From the NCBI RefSeq assembly GCF_027580225.2, contig NC_073358.2, forward strand, positions 47,268,001 to 47,332,000: DNA of 64,000 nucleotides, read 5' to 3'. A model generated the notes under the pieces. It saw only the letters and a list, made by a program, of their open reading frames with translations. It did not search any database and was not told the DNA's origin. This document shows positions 10,501 through 25,100 of the stretch, one piece after another. The position numbers and the translations under genes are program-made. Source of the stretch: Misgurnus anguillicaudatus (Eukaryota; Chordata; Actinopteri; Cypriniformes; Cobitidae). Position 1 is the stretch's first letter; every line of letters begins with the position of its first letter.

Positions 10501-13500
10501 AAAACATTACATCTACCACCGGTTACTTTTATATCATGTTTCTAAGTGCTACAGAGGCTTAAATATTAAGTTTTTGGTAGACGTTGACAATTCTTAGTAT
10601 TTTTTCTGAAAACACTTAGCAGATAAGGGTATTTTTTCTAGAATAGCATAGATTTTAGGCGTTTTAGGAGTAAATGGGTATTGTTTGCTATTACTACAAC
10701 CTGTGCATGACTGGTTTTTGATCCAGGTTCACATATGTGTGTGATGAAGACTGAATGATGCAGTATATGATATGTGTTACGATAATGTTTTAAGTGTGTA
10801 AAATCTATTTAAATTTAATAAAATATTTTTTCAAAATGAAAATTATATAACCAACGTACATATTACACTTTTTTTTGAGAATATAAAGCATCACTCTTCA
10901 TTTCTGCTATCTAGATCGACTTAAAACTTTCATTACACATAACAATACTATTAAAATCATTCAGTTTTTGCTTCCCATCATGATATTGTAAAACTGCAAT
11001 TTGCACATTTAAAATATTTCGATCATTTCTATATATCTTGCAGCAATAATGAACGGGTTACACTTTACAATAAAGTTCAATTTTTACATTGCTTAACAAA
11101 TAAATGTAATGAATATTTTTCTTTTAATCAAAAGTTGTATTTGTTAAAGAAACAGTATGTAAGAAATTTATATCAATTAATCATAAAATGTCCCTGATAT
11201 GTCACTAGACATTAAGAAATCATTTTCATTTGAAATACTTATAACACTGACAACAGTGGTCCGGCCAGGATATTATCATTTAAAAAGTGGAGATGCAGCC
11301 CTCAACTGATGTTTATGTTGTCATTTTGTGTATTGGCCACCAGTTGTGTAATTGCAGTACCAGTTTTAGCCACAAGTTTTGTGATTGCAATATCAGTTTT
11401 GGCCACAATCCTACATACTGTTCCTTTAACACTGGTTAATGCACAATGAGTTAACATATTGATCCATTATTCACTAACATTACTAAAAATGAATAAATGC
11501 TGTAAACTTCCTCATTGTTAGCTCATGTTAGTTAATCCATTGACATTGAAAAAGGTTCTTCACACAGCATGCAATAGAACAAAAACATTTGAGTTTTTTC
11601 AAAGAGTCTTTTAGGTTCTTAAAAGAACCATAATGAACCTTTTTAACCTTTATGCAGTGTTTTTGGAGTGGTTGCTATTTGATTCTTTGCCCAGATCAAA
11701 AGAGCTGTGTCTATGATATTCTAGACTCGTCTCTAAATGTGACTTATTAGTGTCTATAAAATAGTTTTGGACAATATATTTTATTGTTTGTTCAAACCCC
11801 TTACCATATAAAAGGTCATGGGTTTGACCCAAGGAACATACATATTGATAAAATGTATACCTTGTAATGCAATGTAAGTCTGCCTAATGCGTAAATGTAA
11901 ATAAGCATGTTGTTGCTTACCCAGCCCAGTCTCCTGAAGATGCGTATAAATAGCACGAAGTGTAAAACTCGTGCAATACATACGCTAAATTCCACTTTGG
12001 CTTGCATATGATACGCCAGTCCTTCCCATTCACTTAAACGGTGCATCTTTTTTTGTCGTTTTATTTATTGGTTTCTCAATTTTTTTGCTTTTTTTTTACC
12101 ATTTTCACTTGGGTTTAGGGTTCGAACAACTTTTTGTTATATAAAAATGACATCCTAACCCAAACACCAACTCTAACCCCAACTCCATGCGACCATGGCT
12201 TGAATATGGACAAAAACATGAAGAAACCTGTATATTAAATAACCTCATTAAGCAAATTTAAAATCTAAACCCAAGCGAAAATGGTTTAAAAAAAATTGAG
12301 AAACCAATAAATAAAACGACAAAAAAAGATGCACCGTTTAAGTGAATGGGAAGGACTGGCGTATCATATGCACGCCAAAGTGGAATTTGGCGTATGTATT
12401 GCACGAGTTTTACACTTCGTGCTATTTATACGCATCCTCAGGAGACTGGGTAGGCTTACCTTAGCAAACTCCACTAATTTGTACTAAAAATAAAAATGTA
12501 TTGCATTTATTTGGCAGTACATTCATGTCAGTTCTTACTGTACCTATGCTCTTTATTCATTTAAATTAATTTCTTGTTTTCTCTCAGCAAACACTGCAAT
12601 GACATCACTGTTTTGGAAAATTTGTCTAATTTAGAATTAGTCGTGTTTTTGCATCAAAAAGATCATTAAAAATATTGAATGACAAAAAGAACAGATATGA
12701 ATGGCAAATATTGCAATATTGCATGTAAGTGCATTGCATTTACTTATGACTGCATATTAATGCATATAGAACCCATCGATCATTTCAACATGTTACCCTA
12801 TGCCCAATTATGGTAACTTTATTTCACAAGTTCGCATTAACATGTAATTACCTATGACATAAAGCATATTTGACGTGCTGTCCGAGTGGAGGGCTTTGAG
12901 TTCGTAATATTAGCCCGGACCCTTAGTACACCCCCCCCCCCCTAAACTGGGATAGATACACTGTAAAAAATGTCTGTAGAAATGACAGTATTAATGGGCA
13001 TTACTGGCAACTAGCTGCCAGTAACTTAATGTAGATTTTACATTTATGTTATTTACTGGCAACATTTTGTTCAAAGTTAAATGAACATGAAACGTTTTTT
13101 GACTTTATCTTCTACAGTAAGTTACTGGCAACCAGCTGCAAAATTACAGCAAATTTTTTAGAGTGTACCCATAGACATTATATACGTAGACACCTCATGA
13201 CGTGCTGGAACGCATCAAGCGTCGGCGCTATATTGGATGGGTCTCCTCACTGTACGCTAGCACCAGAGTCAATGGGAGTTAACGGAAAGAAAGCCATACT
13301 ATGGCCGTATTTTGTGCAGCTTACGGTTGCAATAACCGGCGCAGTATTGATTCCAGATCACATGGGATTACATTTCACAAGTAAGATTGAACAATCATTT
13401 TGGTTATTTTACGTTATTATTTATAATATTATGTCAATGTTCAGCAGGAACTGGTACTCTCTCTCATGATCTCTCGCTGTTTTTTCTTAACATTTGAAGG

Positions 13501-16500
13501 TTTCCCAGTGATACAGGCATGAGGAGGCAATGGGAAGTTGCTATAAAACGGGAGGGTTTTGTTGTGACAGAGTCGTCAAAGCTCTGTAGCAAACAGTATA
13601 GAAGAACAAGAGGGGAAACTCTGATTCGTTTTTATCAACAGCCACTAGATGGCGCTTCAGTAGCGCGGCCGTCATTTAGGAATGAAAATTCGCACAGGCA
13701 ATTCATTCTCAATTCATTCATATTAAAATAAATTTACTACCTAATTACATAAAATACCTAATTACGTAAAAATTACATAAAAAGTACTGTAGTACACAAT
13801 TTTTAAGTAAAAGTAAAAAAGTAGATGTTTAATGTACTTAAATATAAACCAAAAACTTGAAATTATGAAATGTAGTGGAGTAAAAATTATGATAATATGC
13901 TTTGGAATATAAGTTTTCCAAAGAAAAACACTGATAAAATACAGATACTTGAAAATTTACTTTTATGTAAAAAGTAAAATACTTAAGTAGTGTCTGCCTC
14001 TGTCAATATGCCATACTTAAAGAGCATAATACAAAGTATTTTAGCATGAAAGCAGTATTTTTCAATGTGTGACAGCGTCCTGTATCATAACTAAACCTCT
14101 GCCGCTTATAACAACTCAAACCGTGTGAAAATCCGGTAAAAATTAGGGGAGTTATGATTATTCCTCATTAGAAATGAATGCAAGGGAGCCCACTGGAGAC
14201 CCATCCAAGATGGCGGCCGCGAGATACGTCAGCTCCAATAGGCAGCTCAGTCTATGAGGTGTCTACGTATATAATGTCTATGTAGATACCAACAGAGAGT
14301 AAGGGGATGGGGTGGAGGAGGGATTCTGCAAAAACTGTCACGGGACAAAGACGAGGGACGGCCATAAACGGTTGTATTTCAAAGATAAAATGATCATTTA
14401 TGTTTCATTCGGTCAACTACAGACAGCATTTCTGCTGAATTCTTAATACAAATGATGCACTGAAAAAATTAATTAAATTTACTTAATTTTTTGGTTGCAA
14501 TCAATTTATTTAAGCTACATTTATACAAAAGTTTTTTGTTTTGTTTTGATTCTCTAATTTTTATGTTTAAATGTAGTTTAAATAAATTGATTGCAACCAC
14601 TTACCTTAAAAAAATTGAGTAAATTCAATGAATCATTTTTTTAGTGTGTTTTTATTTGCATCTATTTACTGAAAATGGGAAAACAAGATCAAAATAACAA
14701 ATCAATTTTCAATACTGCAGAGAAAACAAGTTTAAATTCCTTTCTAAACAACAAAATACTAATGTTTTTACATGTATTTTATGGGAAGAAGTGATTTTTA
14801 GTCTTGGGTCATGCTCTCTGCCTTTTACATTTGCTGTTGGGAGACTTAAGGTCACTCCCGAGGTTTGCTTTTGATGAAATTCAACAGACACTGGACTGAA
14901 GTGGTCATAATACATCTAGAAATGATGATTAAAGTCATAACTGGAGTGTATAGAAACCTCTTCGTGCTGATTGGTTGGATTACAGGACCATGCTTCTCCT
15001 GAACTTAGTTAAATAAACTTAATGTTGAATGGTCATGAGGAATATTTTGCAAACTGCTCTGTGACTATTGCTTCCTATTTGTTCATATTATGAACATCAA
15101 GAAATTGATATCGGTGTTCAGTCATGTGGTGATTATTGCATATTAAAGCCCAACGAAGGGGGAAAGTCAATTAATAACCTGTGACAATGGTTATAGTTTA
15201 AAGGTGCATTGTGTAACTTTTAGAAGGATCTCTTGACAGAAGTGCAACATAATATACATAACAGTGATGTTAAAGATCTTAGTTACATAATGAACTGTAT
15301 TGTTTTTATTACCTGGGAATGAGCCGTTTTTATCTCTGCGGGTCCCCTTACATGAAAGTCGTCATCATGTTTCTACAGTAGCCGTAAATGGACAAACTGC
15401 TCTACAGAGTGCGTTTCGTCCCTACGTTACCTCAGACAATGACATGTTTGTTTTGTGGCTGCATATGCGTTTTGCTGTTGGTTGCAATTCGCAATCTCAC
15501 CACTAGATGTCGCTAAAGTTAACACACACAACCTTAAGTAGTCATTAAACAAAAAGTAGCTTTTAAAAAGGTTCTACTATTTACTTAGGTACCATTACAT
15601 GTATACATTTGGTATCAGTATGTACCTCTGAGGTACTAATATGAACTTTTTAGATGCTATATGCTCGGTGTACTTTTTGAAAGGGTACTGCCTCATGACA
15701 GCTAGGGACCATAATCATGTATTTCATAGCATAATAATGAGTAATATATGTGTTATATAGTGTCCATGTTTTACTTATCCTTTTTTCGTTTTTTCTTTCT
15801 TTCTTCCTTTCAGGGTAAACTGGTGAAATATTTCAGTCGGCAGCTCTCTTACAAGCGTAAAGTGTCCTTACAGGAGAGGAATGTTGAGCTGGATGAATTC
15901 CCTCGACTTGAACACTGGTTTCGCATTGTTAACATGAGGAAAGAGGTTATTATGGTATGAAATTACGTATGTTTGTGTACATATGTTGCTCCAATGGACT
16001 CAAACTATTGACAGTATACTGTTTATTATCACAATCCTAAATTAATTATTGCTAAATGCTGAAGTGTTCAAGTAGCTTTGAGATTACTGCTGTTAGTTTT
16101 TAGTTTTTTTTTATTTTTTATAAAAAGGGATAGTTCTCCCAAAAATAAAATAAAAATAAATATTCTGTCATCATTTACTTACTCTCACTCTCAAATTTTG
16201 CTGAACACAAATGAAGATATTTTGAGGAATGTTTGTAATTGTAACCAAACTGACCATGGGCCCCATTCACTTCCATAGGAAAAAAGAATACAGTGGAAGT
16301 GAATGTGGCTCATGAACGGTTTGGTTACAAACATTCCTCAAAATATCTTCCTTCGTGTTTAACAAAACAAAGAAATTTATACAGGTTTGTAACAACACGA
16401 GAGTAAGTAAATGATGACATGATTTTTATTTTTGGGTGAACTATCCCTTTAATGCTGAAGCCTTGCTGCTGTCTGGTGTGAAGATGGAAATTACAGATAT

Positions 16501-17343
16501 ACTCAATGGCCCATATATATGTATTTAAAAACCGATATTCTACATATTTTAGTCTTAAAATATTTTTTTTTATTCTCAGATATTCTGTTGTCTTGCTTTT
16601 ATGTATTTTTTATGATTAAAGCTTAGTTTTTGCACAGTAGTGAGGTTGTTGAAGTTAATCTTGTTTCCTCAGGTTGCTCCAGGCCAATTGTGTCTGAAAA
16701 AATTGCATTGCAAGTTACTTTATTTGACAATAGCAAATTATTTATTGTATGTTTTGTGTGTCTACGGCTTTGTATCAGGAAATCACCCCGGGTGAGCTGA
16801 CACTGGAGGCTCTATTGGAGATGTCGGATGAACTGGTGTGTGAGACACTACAGAAATTCGGAGCAAACGACGACGAGTGTGCTCGTCTCAATGCCTCGCT
16901 CACGTGTTTACGGTCAGCCCACAAATCAGGTAAGTTCACAGTTATTTTTTAATTTGAGAAGGTTTGTGCTTCGATCCACTGTTATGATCCAATGTTGTAG
17001 TAGCAGAGAACTTCCAGCAGAGGTCACCACAACCCTGCACTTAGTTTATGTCCACCAGGAAAAAGAAGTTACCTAATGTAATTTGTACTGAATATTGACT
17101 ATTTTAAAAATAAGAAGTACAACAGAAAGAATAATATGCATAATATGTATAATGGATATCACTGAATCATCTTCTTCAGCAGTTCAAAGTGTTGCATATG
17201 TTATAGCCATCATCACAATGAAGTGAAACAAGTTCTTCTGTATTGTAATTCATTACATAAACGTATTGTCTTTTATTGCTGGTTGTTATGATCTTGTTAT
17301 CAGTACTATCAGCAAAGTCCCTTTAAGGAAGTCCCGCCACCTT

Positions 17344-17393
<50 letters not shown>

Positions 17394-20300
17394 CCACCTT
17401 GCGTCTATCTTTGCAATGCCTACGGACAGTTATTTCAGTAATGGAAGACTTAAGTATTAACGTGATAAAATCAAATTAAACAACATATTTTTGACCAACA
17501 ATTATAACTGTACCAAAACGTTTGTTTCTTAAGCTCACATTTTGTAAAAAAAAAAAACCCAAAACATTTATTAGAAGTCGTTTCGGCTGCTGCGCCTGCG
17601 CACAGGTTGGCAAGCGCCTCACGCGACTCTTTACAAAGCCCCTCCTCCAGAGTCTTTATCGATTGATGATTGGTCCTTTAACTGGAAGGCGGGACTTCGG
17701 TCGCATGAGTGGCCATAATTAAACATTACATTTCGCCCCATTCATAGTAGTAGATATTAATAATCAGTAGTTTTAGTTGCCTTTACACTATAAAAAATTT
17801 AAAAGGGATAATGTAAGTATGTGTAAACAAAATATAAATATATACACGCATATTGTGTCTTGAATACTAATTTGCTGTGTTGCTTGTGGCCAGAGAAAGC
17901 CAAAAGCGCCTACCAATATAGTAGTATACACGTATACAGTACACAGCAGCTCATGGTTCAAAATATTATTTTTTATGCTTATTTAACGTTGCTTTTGTTT
18001 TTTGTTTGCTCAGAAAAACTAGTAGATTCAGCTGTATTACTCGGACCCTCGTCATTCAATCGTTTCGCCACTGGGGGGCACTGTAGTATCACAATTATAA
18101 ATGCAGCACTGTTTGATAACAATGTTAGGTAACGTTACACTTTGAACTGTTACAAAAGCTCTTTTCAGCACTGTTTGTTCTCTGCTTTCGCAGCAGAAGA
18201 TGATGGTGGCTGTAAAAGTAACTGAATTAATGTTTAATTGAATGAAATGGTGCTGTAGATGTTCAACTCTTCGCTGCTGTGTGATGAAGTTTGTCGAGGG
18301 ACTGATGGTCGAATCCTTTGAAGGACTGCAGCAGCATTCTGCTTTATGGGCTCTTAATTCAATCATCAAGCTTAACCTAACAATTAAATGCATGCACACG
18401 TCGTTTAGATTTTACACCAATGCATGCAAGTTAATGTTAACACTGAATATCTTCAGCAATTTTAAAGTTTTGCATATGAGCAAATCCATGCAAATGTCAA
18501 CCTTACTATAAAAAGGTTTCTACCAATAGTTTTCAACTGTACTGATATCTCAGATGTCAATATTTGGTAGCTTAAATACCCATGCAAGGTCTCCGTTTAA
18601 GTTTGCAAGGATTTTTTTTGCAGAATGACTGGTGATATACTACAATACCCATAAGCAAAGTCAACCCTTTTGTACTCTCTAAACTTTTTTTGAACAATTT
18701 TCAGAAAAAGCTTTAAAGAAAATAAATGGAAAATATATTCGCTGAATCAATTTAGCCTAAAAAACTGGACAATCAGTCACCCTTGCAGTATCGCTTTAAT
18801 ATTTACTTATGGCGCTTTCGTTTCATATTTGATTTATAATGTTAACAATGCCGTGAGCTCATTTAGCTATCAACAGATTTTTTTTTATTTAGATACAATC
18901 TCAATTTTGTTCAAGAAATTCCTCTTTGAGAAACGTGTCATAATAAAATTGGTCAACAGAGGGCAGCCAAGCCCCATCTGACACATATAGTATGATTTTA
19001 AAGGGACAGTTCACCCAAAAATGTAAATTCTGTCATCATTTTCTCATCCTCATGTTGTTCTAAACCTGTATGAATTTCTTTTTTTCTGATGAACACAAAA
19101 GAATATATTTTGAGAAATGATTGTAAGCACACAGCTGCCGTAACCATTGACTTCCATAGTAGGAAAACAAATATGATGGAAGTGTTATGATAAATGATAA
19201 ATATATATTGATAAATAATGGTAAGCACACAATTAACAGTACCCATTGTATTACATCGTATTTGTTTTTTCTGTGTTTATCAGAAAAAAGAAATTCATAC
19301 AGATTTTAAACAACACGAGGATTGGAAAACGATCACAGTATTTTCATTTTTGGGTGAACTATTCCTTTAAAGGAACACGCCGACTTTTTGGGACTTAAGC
19401 TTATTAACCGTATCCCCCAGAGATAGATAAGCCCATATACATACCATTTTCATCTCTGTGCGTCCCGTAACTCTGTCTGACGCACCCACTGCTAGCCTAG
19501 CTTAGCACAAAGACTGGAAGTAAATGGCTCCAGCTAGCATACTGCTTTCAATAAGTAACAAAATAATGGCAACCGCTACTTGGGCGAAGTGATTAGCGCA
19601 ACACTTAAGGGGGTCGCACACCGGCCGCGCAGCTCAGCGTTGCGCCGCGTCGAGTCGCGTATAGGTCAACTTGGAGGTATCGTAAACCGTAAGTGCACAT
19701 TAAATAGCGCGAGCTTCGTCAGTTAGCGTCTACTTCAAAATGCAAAATATACGTTAGCAGCCAATGTTAATCGTTAAAGATTTGGGACAAATATGATGTT
19801 ATTTAATGCTAAACTATGTGAGTGGCACTGTGTGGCGCGACAGGTGCCACCTGGCGGCGCCGGTGTGCGTATACGCATAGAAAACAATGTGTTCGATTTG
19901 GCCGGTGTGCGATCCCCTGTAGGCAAACTCTCTGCCTCTAACTACGGGGCTTCTCAGATGCTGCGAGCAAATCGCTCCGCCCAAGTAGCAGTGCTTCGCC
20001 TTCTGAGAATATAGTTCCCAGTATGTATACGGTTAAAAGATGGCTGTGTTATATGACCTTGTTATTTGTACACGCTGTGACTATACAAATCACAACATAT
20101 AAATAGGAAAATGTTGGTGGTATTTTGTCACTTATTGGAAGCGGTATGCTGGCTGGAGCCATTTGCTTCCAGTCTTTGTGCTCTGCTGGCTAGCGGTGGG
20201 TGCGACAGAGTAATGCTGCGTTTACACCAACTACGCCTAGTTTGCCGCTTGAACAGTTTAAATGCATTCGCGCGTGTAGAGCGAAGTAGACGCGCGGAAA

Positions 20301-22115
20301 AAGCAAGCGTTTGACGCGTGTCAGAGGCAAAATCCGCTGCTTGTGGGAGGGGCAAGTGCTATGCGGTTGTCTGTTTGCAAGATGGCTGATATTGATTGTG
20401 CATTTATCGAGAGAGTTACCGGTTTGTATTTGGTCACCTTACTATAGGGAAAAAAAAAACGCGGCGCGGGTCGATAAACGTCACATGACTCAAAAGTGAA
20501 ATGTGTATTTACAACTTACCAGGTTCCCGATGTCCTCACTGACACTCTTCCAAGCGAGCTCCTTTTTATTCCTGTCTCCTCTATAGAAATAAGAACTTGT
20601 GTCGTATAGCTCCGGGTGACTGCTTACGACAATATCAAGCGTTCCTTCAGGTTGAATGAGTGACTCCGGGCGGGGCTGCCGCCACAGCAACAAGCAGGCT
20701 CCTGATTGGTTAACGCGGCGCGAAATTCCGCCAAAGTTCAAACTTTTCAACTCGGTCATCAACCGGCAATTCGCGTTAAACGCAAAATGCACAAAAAGCA
20801 CCATTCGCTTTTATCGCGCGTACCGCGCCAGGCGCTCATTTCGCGGCATTCGCGCGAAGTAGATGCGCAAATGAGGCGTAATTGCGTCTTCCGAGCCAAA
20901 CACCTCATCTGCGGCGCGAGACCTCCAGACGCGCGTCAACATGTCTGCACATTTACTTAACATTGAACTCACTAGCGCTTCACGTCTCTACCGAGGCTGG
21001 TGTTAAAGCAGCTTATTACATGGCTCTCTGGAATGCTTGATTCTGATTGGTCAGTTGAGACATTTGCAGGTTCGTTCTTTTCAAATAATAATCGCTCCAA
21101 AGTAATAACACATAGCCGGTACTACTTATATGTTTTAAATCCCTCCGCGCCAACAAAGATTACTGTTTGGCGCCATCTTGTGACAAACACTGGACAATCG
21201 CAATTAAGAATGAAAAATTTTGACATTAATTTTAACATGTACGGAAAAAACTAAACATTTAAACAGTGGATAGAAGAACGAACGAGAACGAGAAAATAGA
21301 GGATGACAGCTACGAAGCCAACACACAAAAAAATACAGAATGGGCATTAAAACTTCTCAAAGACTGGCTAAAAGAGAAAAAAATGGAGACAAACAAGTAT
21401 GAAGCAGAGGAATAAGGTATTACGATCATTTTATGCATCCGTGCAAAGTTTCGCGGAACGATAACTACAGGCTGCCTCTACATTATCCCTTACATAACAG
21501 CACGCACAGAGATGAAAAATGTATGTATGGACTTATCTAACTTTGGGGGATATGGTGAATAAGCTAAAGTCCCAAAAAGTCAGCGTGTTCCTTTAATAAC
21601 AGCCTTGAAATAAATTAATATTACCACATTTTTTGTAGCAGATGAATTATATCACATACTGAGTTTTTCCAAGTCTCATGCTTTTTTTTTTTTAAATGAA
21701 GCTTCTCGATGTTGCCTGATCTGCAAATAGAGACCACTGAAGTGATCACATGTAATGCAGTTTGGATTTTCTCAAACCCGGATCCCCCGCAGCGTTGGTC
21801 TTTAGACAGCGTGTTAACCCCTGGCTGCACGATGTAAAGTGTGATCATAGCGGATTGCTTTGTTTAAATAATGGCTTAAAGATTCTGCTCTTTCTTTTAA
21901 GATGCTTGAAGCTTGCTGGGGACCCAGCACGAGTTTATTCAGTGTCCAACAGAGAAACTTCACAGCGACTGGGGTTTCCAGTCACCGGGGAGAGCGTGGT
22001 GTATAATTTAGAAATCACACCTGTCTTTATTTTGATTTCTCTCTCTTCTCTCTGCATGTCTTTGCTGGTACATTTAAATTCACCTTTCCTAGCTCTCATT
22101 TTCCTTCACAACAGG

Positions 22116-22165
<50 letters not shown>

Positions 22166-25100
22166 GCTACTAATGGGAATCTTGGAAGCACTTTGGGGGG
22201 ATACCTAAGTGAATTTGTGTTTTTAATTTTCTTTGCATATGACACCTCACACCTCACAGATCTCCAGTGCAAAGAAAATAATCCAATTAAACTGGACATC
22301 ATGTAGGAAGAGCAAACCCAACACCGGGGAATCACTTATCTCTCTAATGCGACTGTGAATTCACAATCTCCTGAGCTGTCGTCTCACTGAAGATGGACGG
22401 TTTAGGTTTTAAAAATGTTCAATCGTATCATTTTTTTTTTCGTCAAACAACCTAGACTGGGGGGACTTGTTTGAGAACCACTGACTTTGTGGTTTCTTCG
22501 CCATATCTGTATGTCTTTTTAAACAGGCAGTTCATGTTTTATTATCATATGAGCTAGTGTAAGTTGTACTGTCATGTGTTCAAGCAGAATAGATGCTTGG
22601 TATAATTGGCATAAAATGTCTTTTCAAAGGGAAAAATAAATCGGAGCGCTGCTTTCAATTACATTTTAAACACAACTGCTGGCAAGACCTTGTGGAGAAA
22701 TGTATTCACTTTCAGTCTCTCATAGACATTTAATCATGGATCTATGCGTGAATAGGAGAATAAATCACGTTGGGGTTTGTCCGTGTCTGTCCTCAGATAT
22801 TTATCAACTTAGTTGACTAAGCTATTATTAATAGTTTCAAATAAAAAAAAGCCTAAAAAATGAATACAGAGTAAAGATCTGCATCTGCTCACATGTTGTG
22901 GGTAAAGCGGTGTAGTGTCAAGTCAATGTGGTGTTAAACACTTCCCACAGGATGGTTATTTTGTTAAAATATGCAAACTGTAAAAATTACTTACCCAAAC
23001 CTTGACATTTTCATTTGTCACTGTCTGGCTTTAAGGGTAAAGTTCAGATTCTTCCGCCTATTTGTAAATAAGGTAAAAACACGGTTGAAGCAATATCTCT
23101 CAAAGGAGATAAAAAAGCTCAAGAAAATCAAGCTCAGAAGATTTGGCTACATAATAGCAGAAGGTACAGTACACAAAGTAATGGGACACTCAATTTGAAG
23201 AATGACAAAGCCAGTTTGAGGGCACCATAGATTAGAGAGGATTTTAGTAAATAGAATAAAATACATATAAACGGTTTCATCGGACGCACGTGCGGTGATG
23301 AGATACGCGTCTGATCTGGACTTTACTTCCGGTTTCAGTTTTTTTAATGGTCCGACTAGTTGCTAAACTAAACTTTTGAACAAATACTTCGTCGAAAATA
23401 ACAAATATTTTGGTTTCCTAGGGAATCTATGTGTTGTTTATTTTGCTTGTTTTATAAATATACTACGTTTAAATTTCTTTGTTGTTATTTATTCTTGTTG
23501 GAGTTTACCGGAAATTACGCATTGACTACTAAAGCCGCTTGTTTATGTTGTTACTGCTGAAACCATCTATAGAATATAAAATATAGAAAATATAGAAAAG
23601 AATAGAATATAAATTAATAGATATAGAATAGAATAGATATAGAACAGAACAGAATATAATAAATATAGAACAGAATAGATATAACATCTAGAATAGTATA
23701 GATCTAGAACAGAATAGAATAAATAAAGAGTTTCGTTGGAAAACGAGATATCTCCGTTTTTATAATTTTTCTGAAATCTTGTTTTTTGGTTGTGCATTCC
23801 AATTAATATCAATTCAACTGCAGTTGGTTTGTTTTGATTTAAACCTTCATAACTTAAAAAATACAGCTAAGTAGCACCATAAAACAAAATAATAACATGA
23901 TAACATAATAATAAAATTGTTTTGACAAAAATGTTAAAAACGGATTTATGTCGGTTTCATCTGACCCACGTGATACACGTCTGGATCCGAACTTTACTTC
24001 CGGTTTTAGGTTTTTTAATGGTCCGACTAGATGCTAAACTAAACTCTTGAACAAATACTTCGTCGAAAATAACAAATATTTTGGTTTCCTAGGTAAACTA
24101 TGTGTTGTTTATTTTGCTTGTTTTATAAATATACTACGTTTAAATTTCTTTGTTGTTATTTATTCTTGGTGGAGTTTACCGGAAGTTACGCATTGACCAT
24201 TAAAGCCGCTGGTTTATGTTGTTACCGCTGAAACCATCTATAGAATAGAAAATATATAAAATATAGAAAAGAATAGAATATAAATAAATAGATATAGTAT
24301 AGAGTAGAATAGAACAGATATAGAACAGAACAGAAGAGAATATAATAAATATAGAACAGAATAGACATAGAAGATAATAGATCTAGAATAGTATAGATCT
24401 AGAACAGAACAGAATAGAATAGATAAAGAGTTTCGTTGGAAAACGAGATATCTCTGTTTTTTAACTGTTTAGAAATCTCGTTTTTTGGTTGTACATTCCA
24501 ATTAATATCAATTCAACTGCAATTGGTTTGTTTTGATTTAAACCTTCATAACTTAAAAAATACAGCTAAGTAGCACCATAAAACAAAATAATAACATGAA
24601 AACATAATAATAATCATGTTTTGACAAAAATGTTTAAAACGGATTTATCTCGTTTTGCAACGAAACTCTTCAGATATAGAATAAATATTAAAAAAATATA
24701 GAATAGAATAGATATAGAATAGAATAGAAATTAATAGATATATAGAATAGAATAGAATAGAAATTAATAGATATTTAGAATAAAATAGAATAGATATAGA
24801 ATAGAACAGAATAGATATAGAATAGACATAAAATAGAATAGAATGCAATAGAATACAAAATAATAGATATAGAATAGACATAAATATATATATATAAAAT
24901 AGATATAAAACAGAATAGATTAGATAAAAATATATATAGAATAGATATAGCATAGATATATACACTAGATGTCGCCTTGGGGTTCTAAGCATGCGTCAAA
25001 ACCGCCGCCATCTTGGAACAGGGGTCTTGTCACTAGAAGTATCTAGGTAAAGCTGTTATGTCTGCCTGTACTTTGAATTCATGGACGACGCTGGACTTTT

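Larger units (their letters stand above)
19369..21596. mobile_element. 2.2-kb composite: large TIR element with at least two nested elements
   Basis: The ends are ~95-bp imperfect inverted repeats: AGGAACACGCCGACTTTTTG at the left and AAAAAGTCAGCGTGTTCCTT at the right. Inside are a MITE (19609-19922), a family A element (20213-21012) and a Crypton-like fragment (21015-21500). It abuts the preceding MITE with no spacer. Confidence 0.75.

Noticed and set aside
21762..22208. 148-codon ORF in intron 3
   Set aside because: Half of it is a TC microsatellite and the rest resembles no protein; likely chance.
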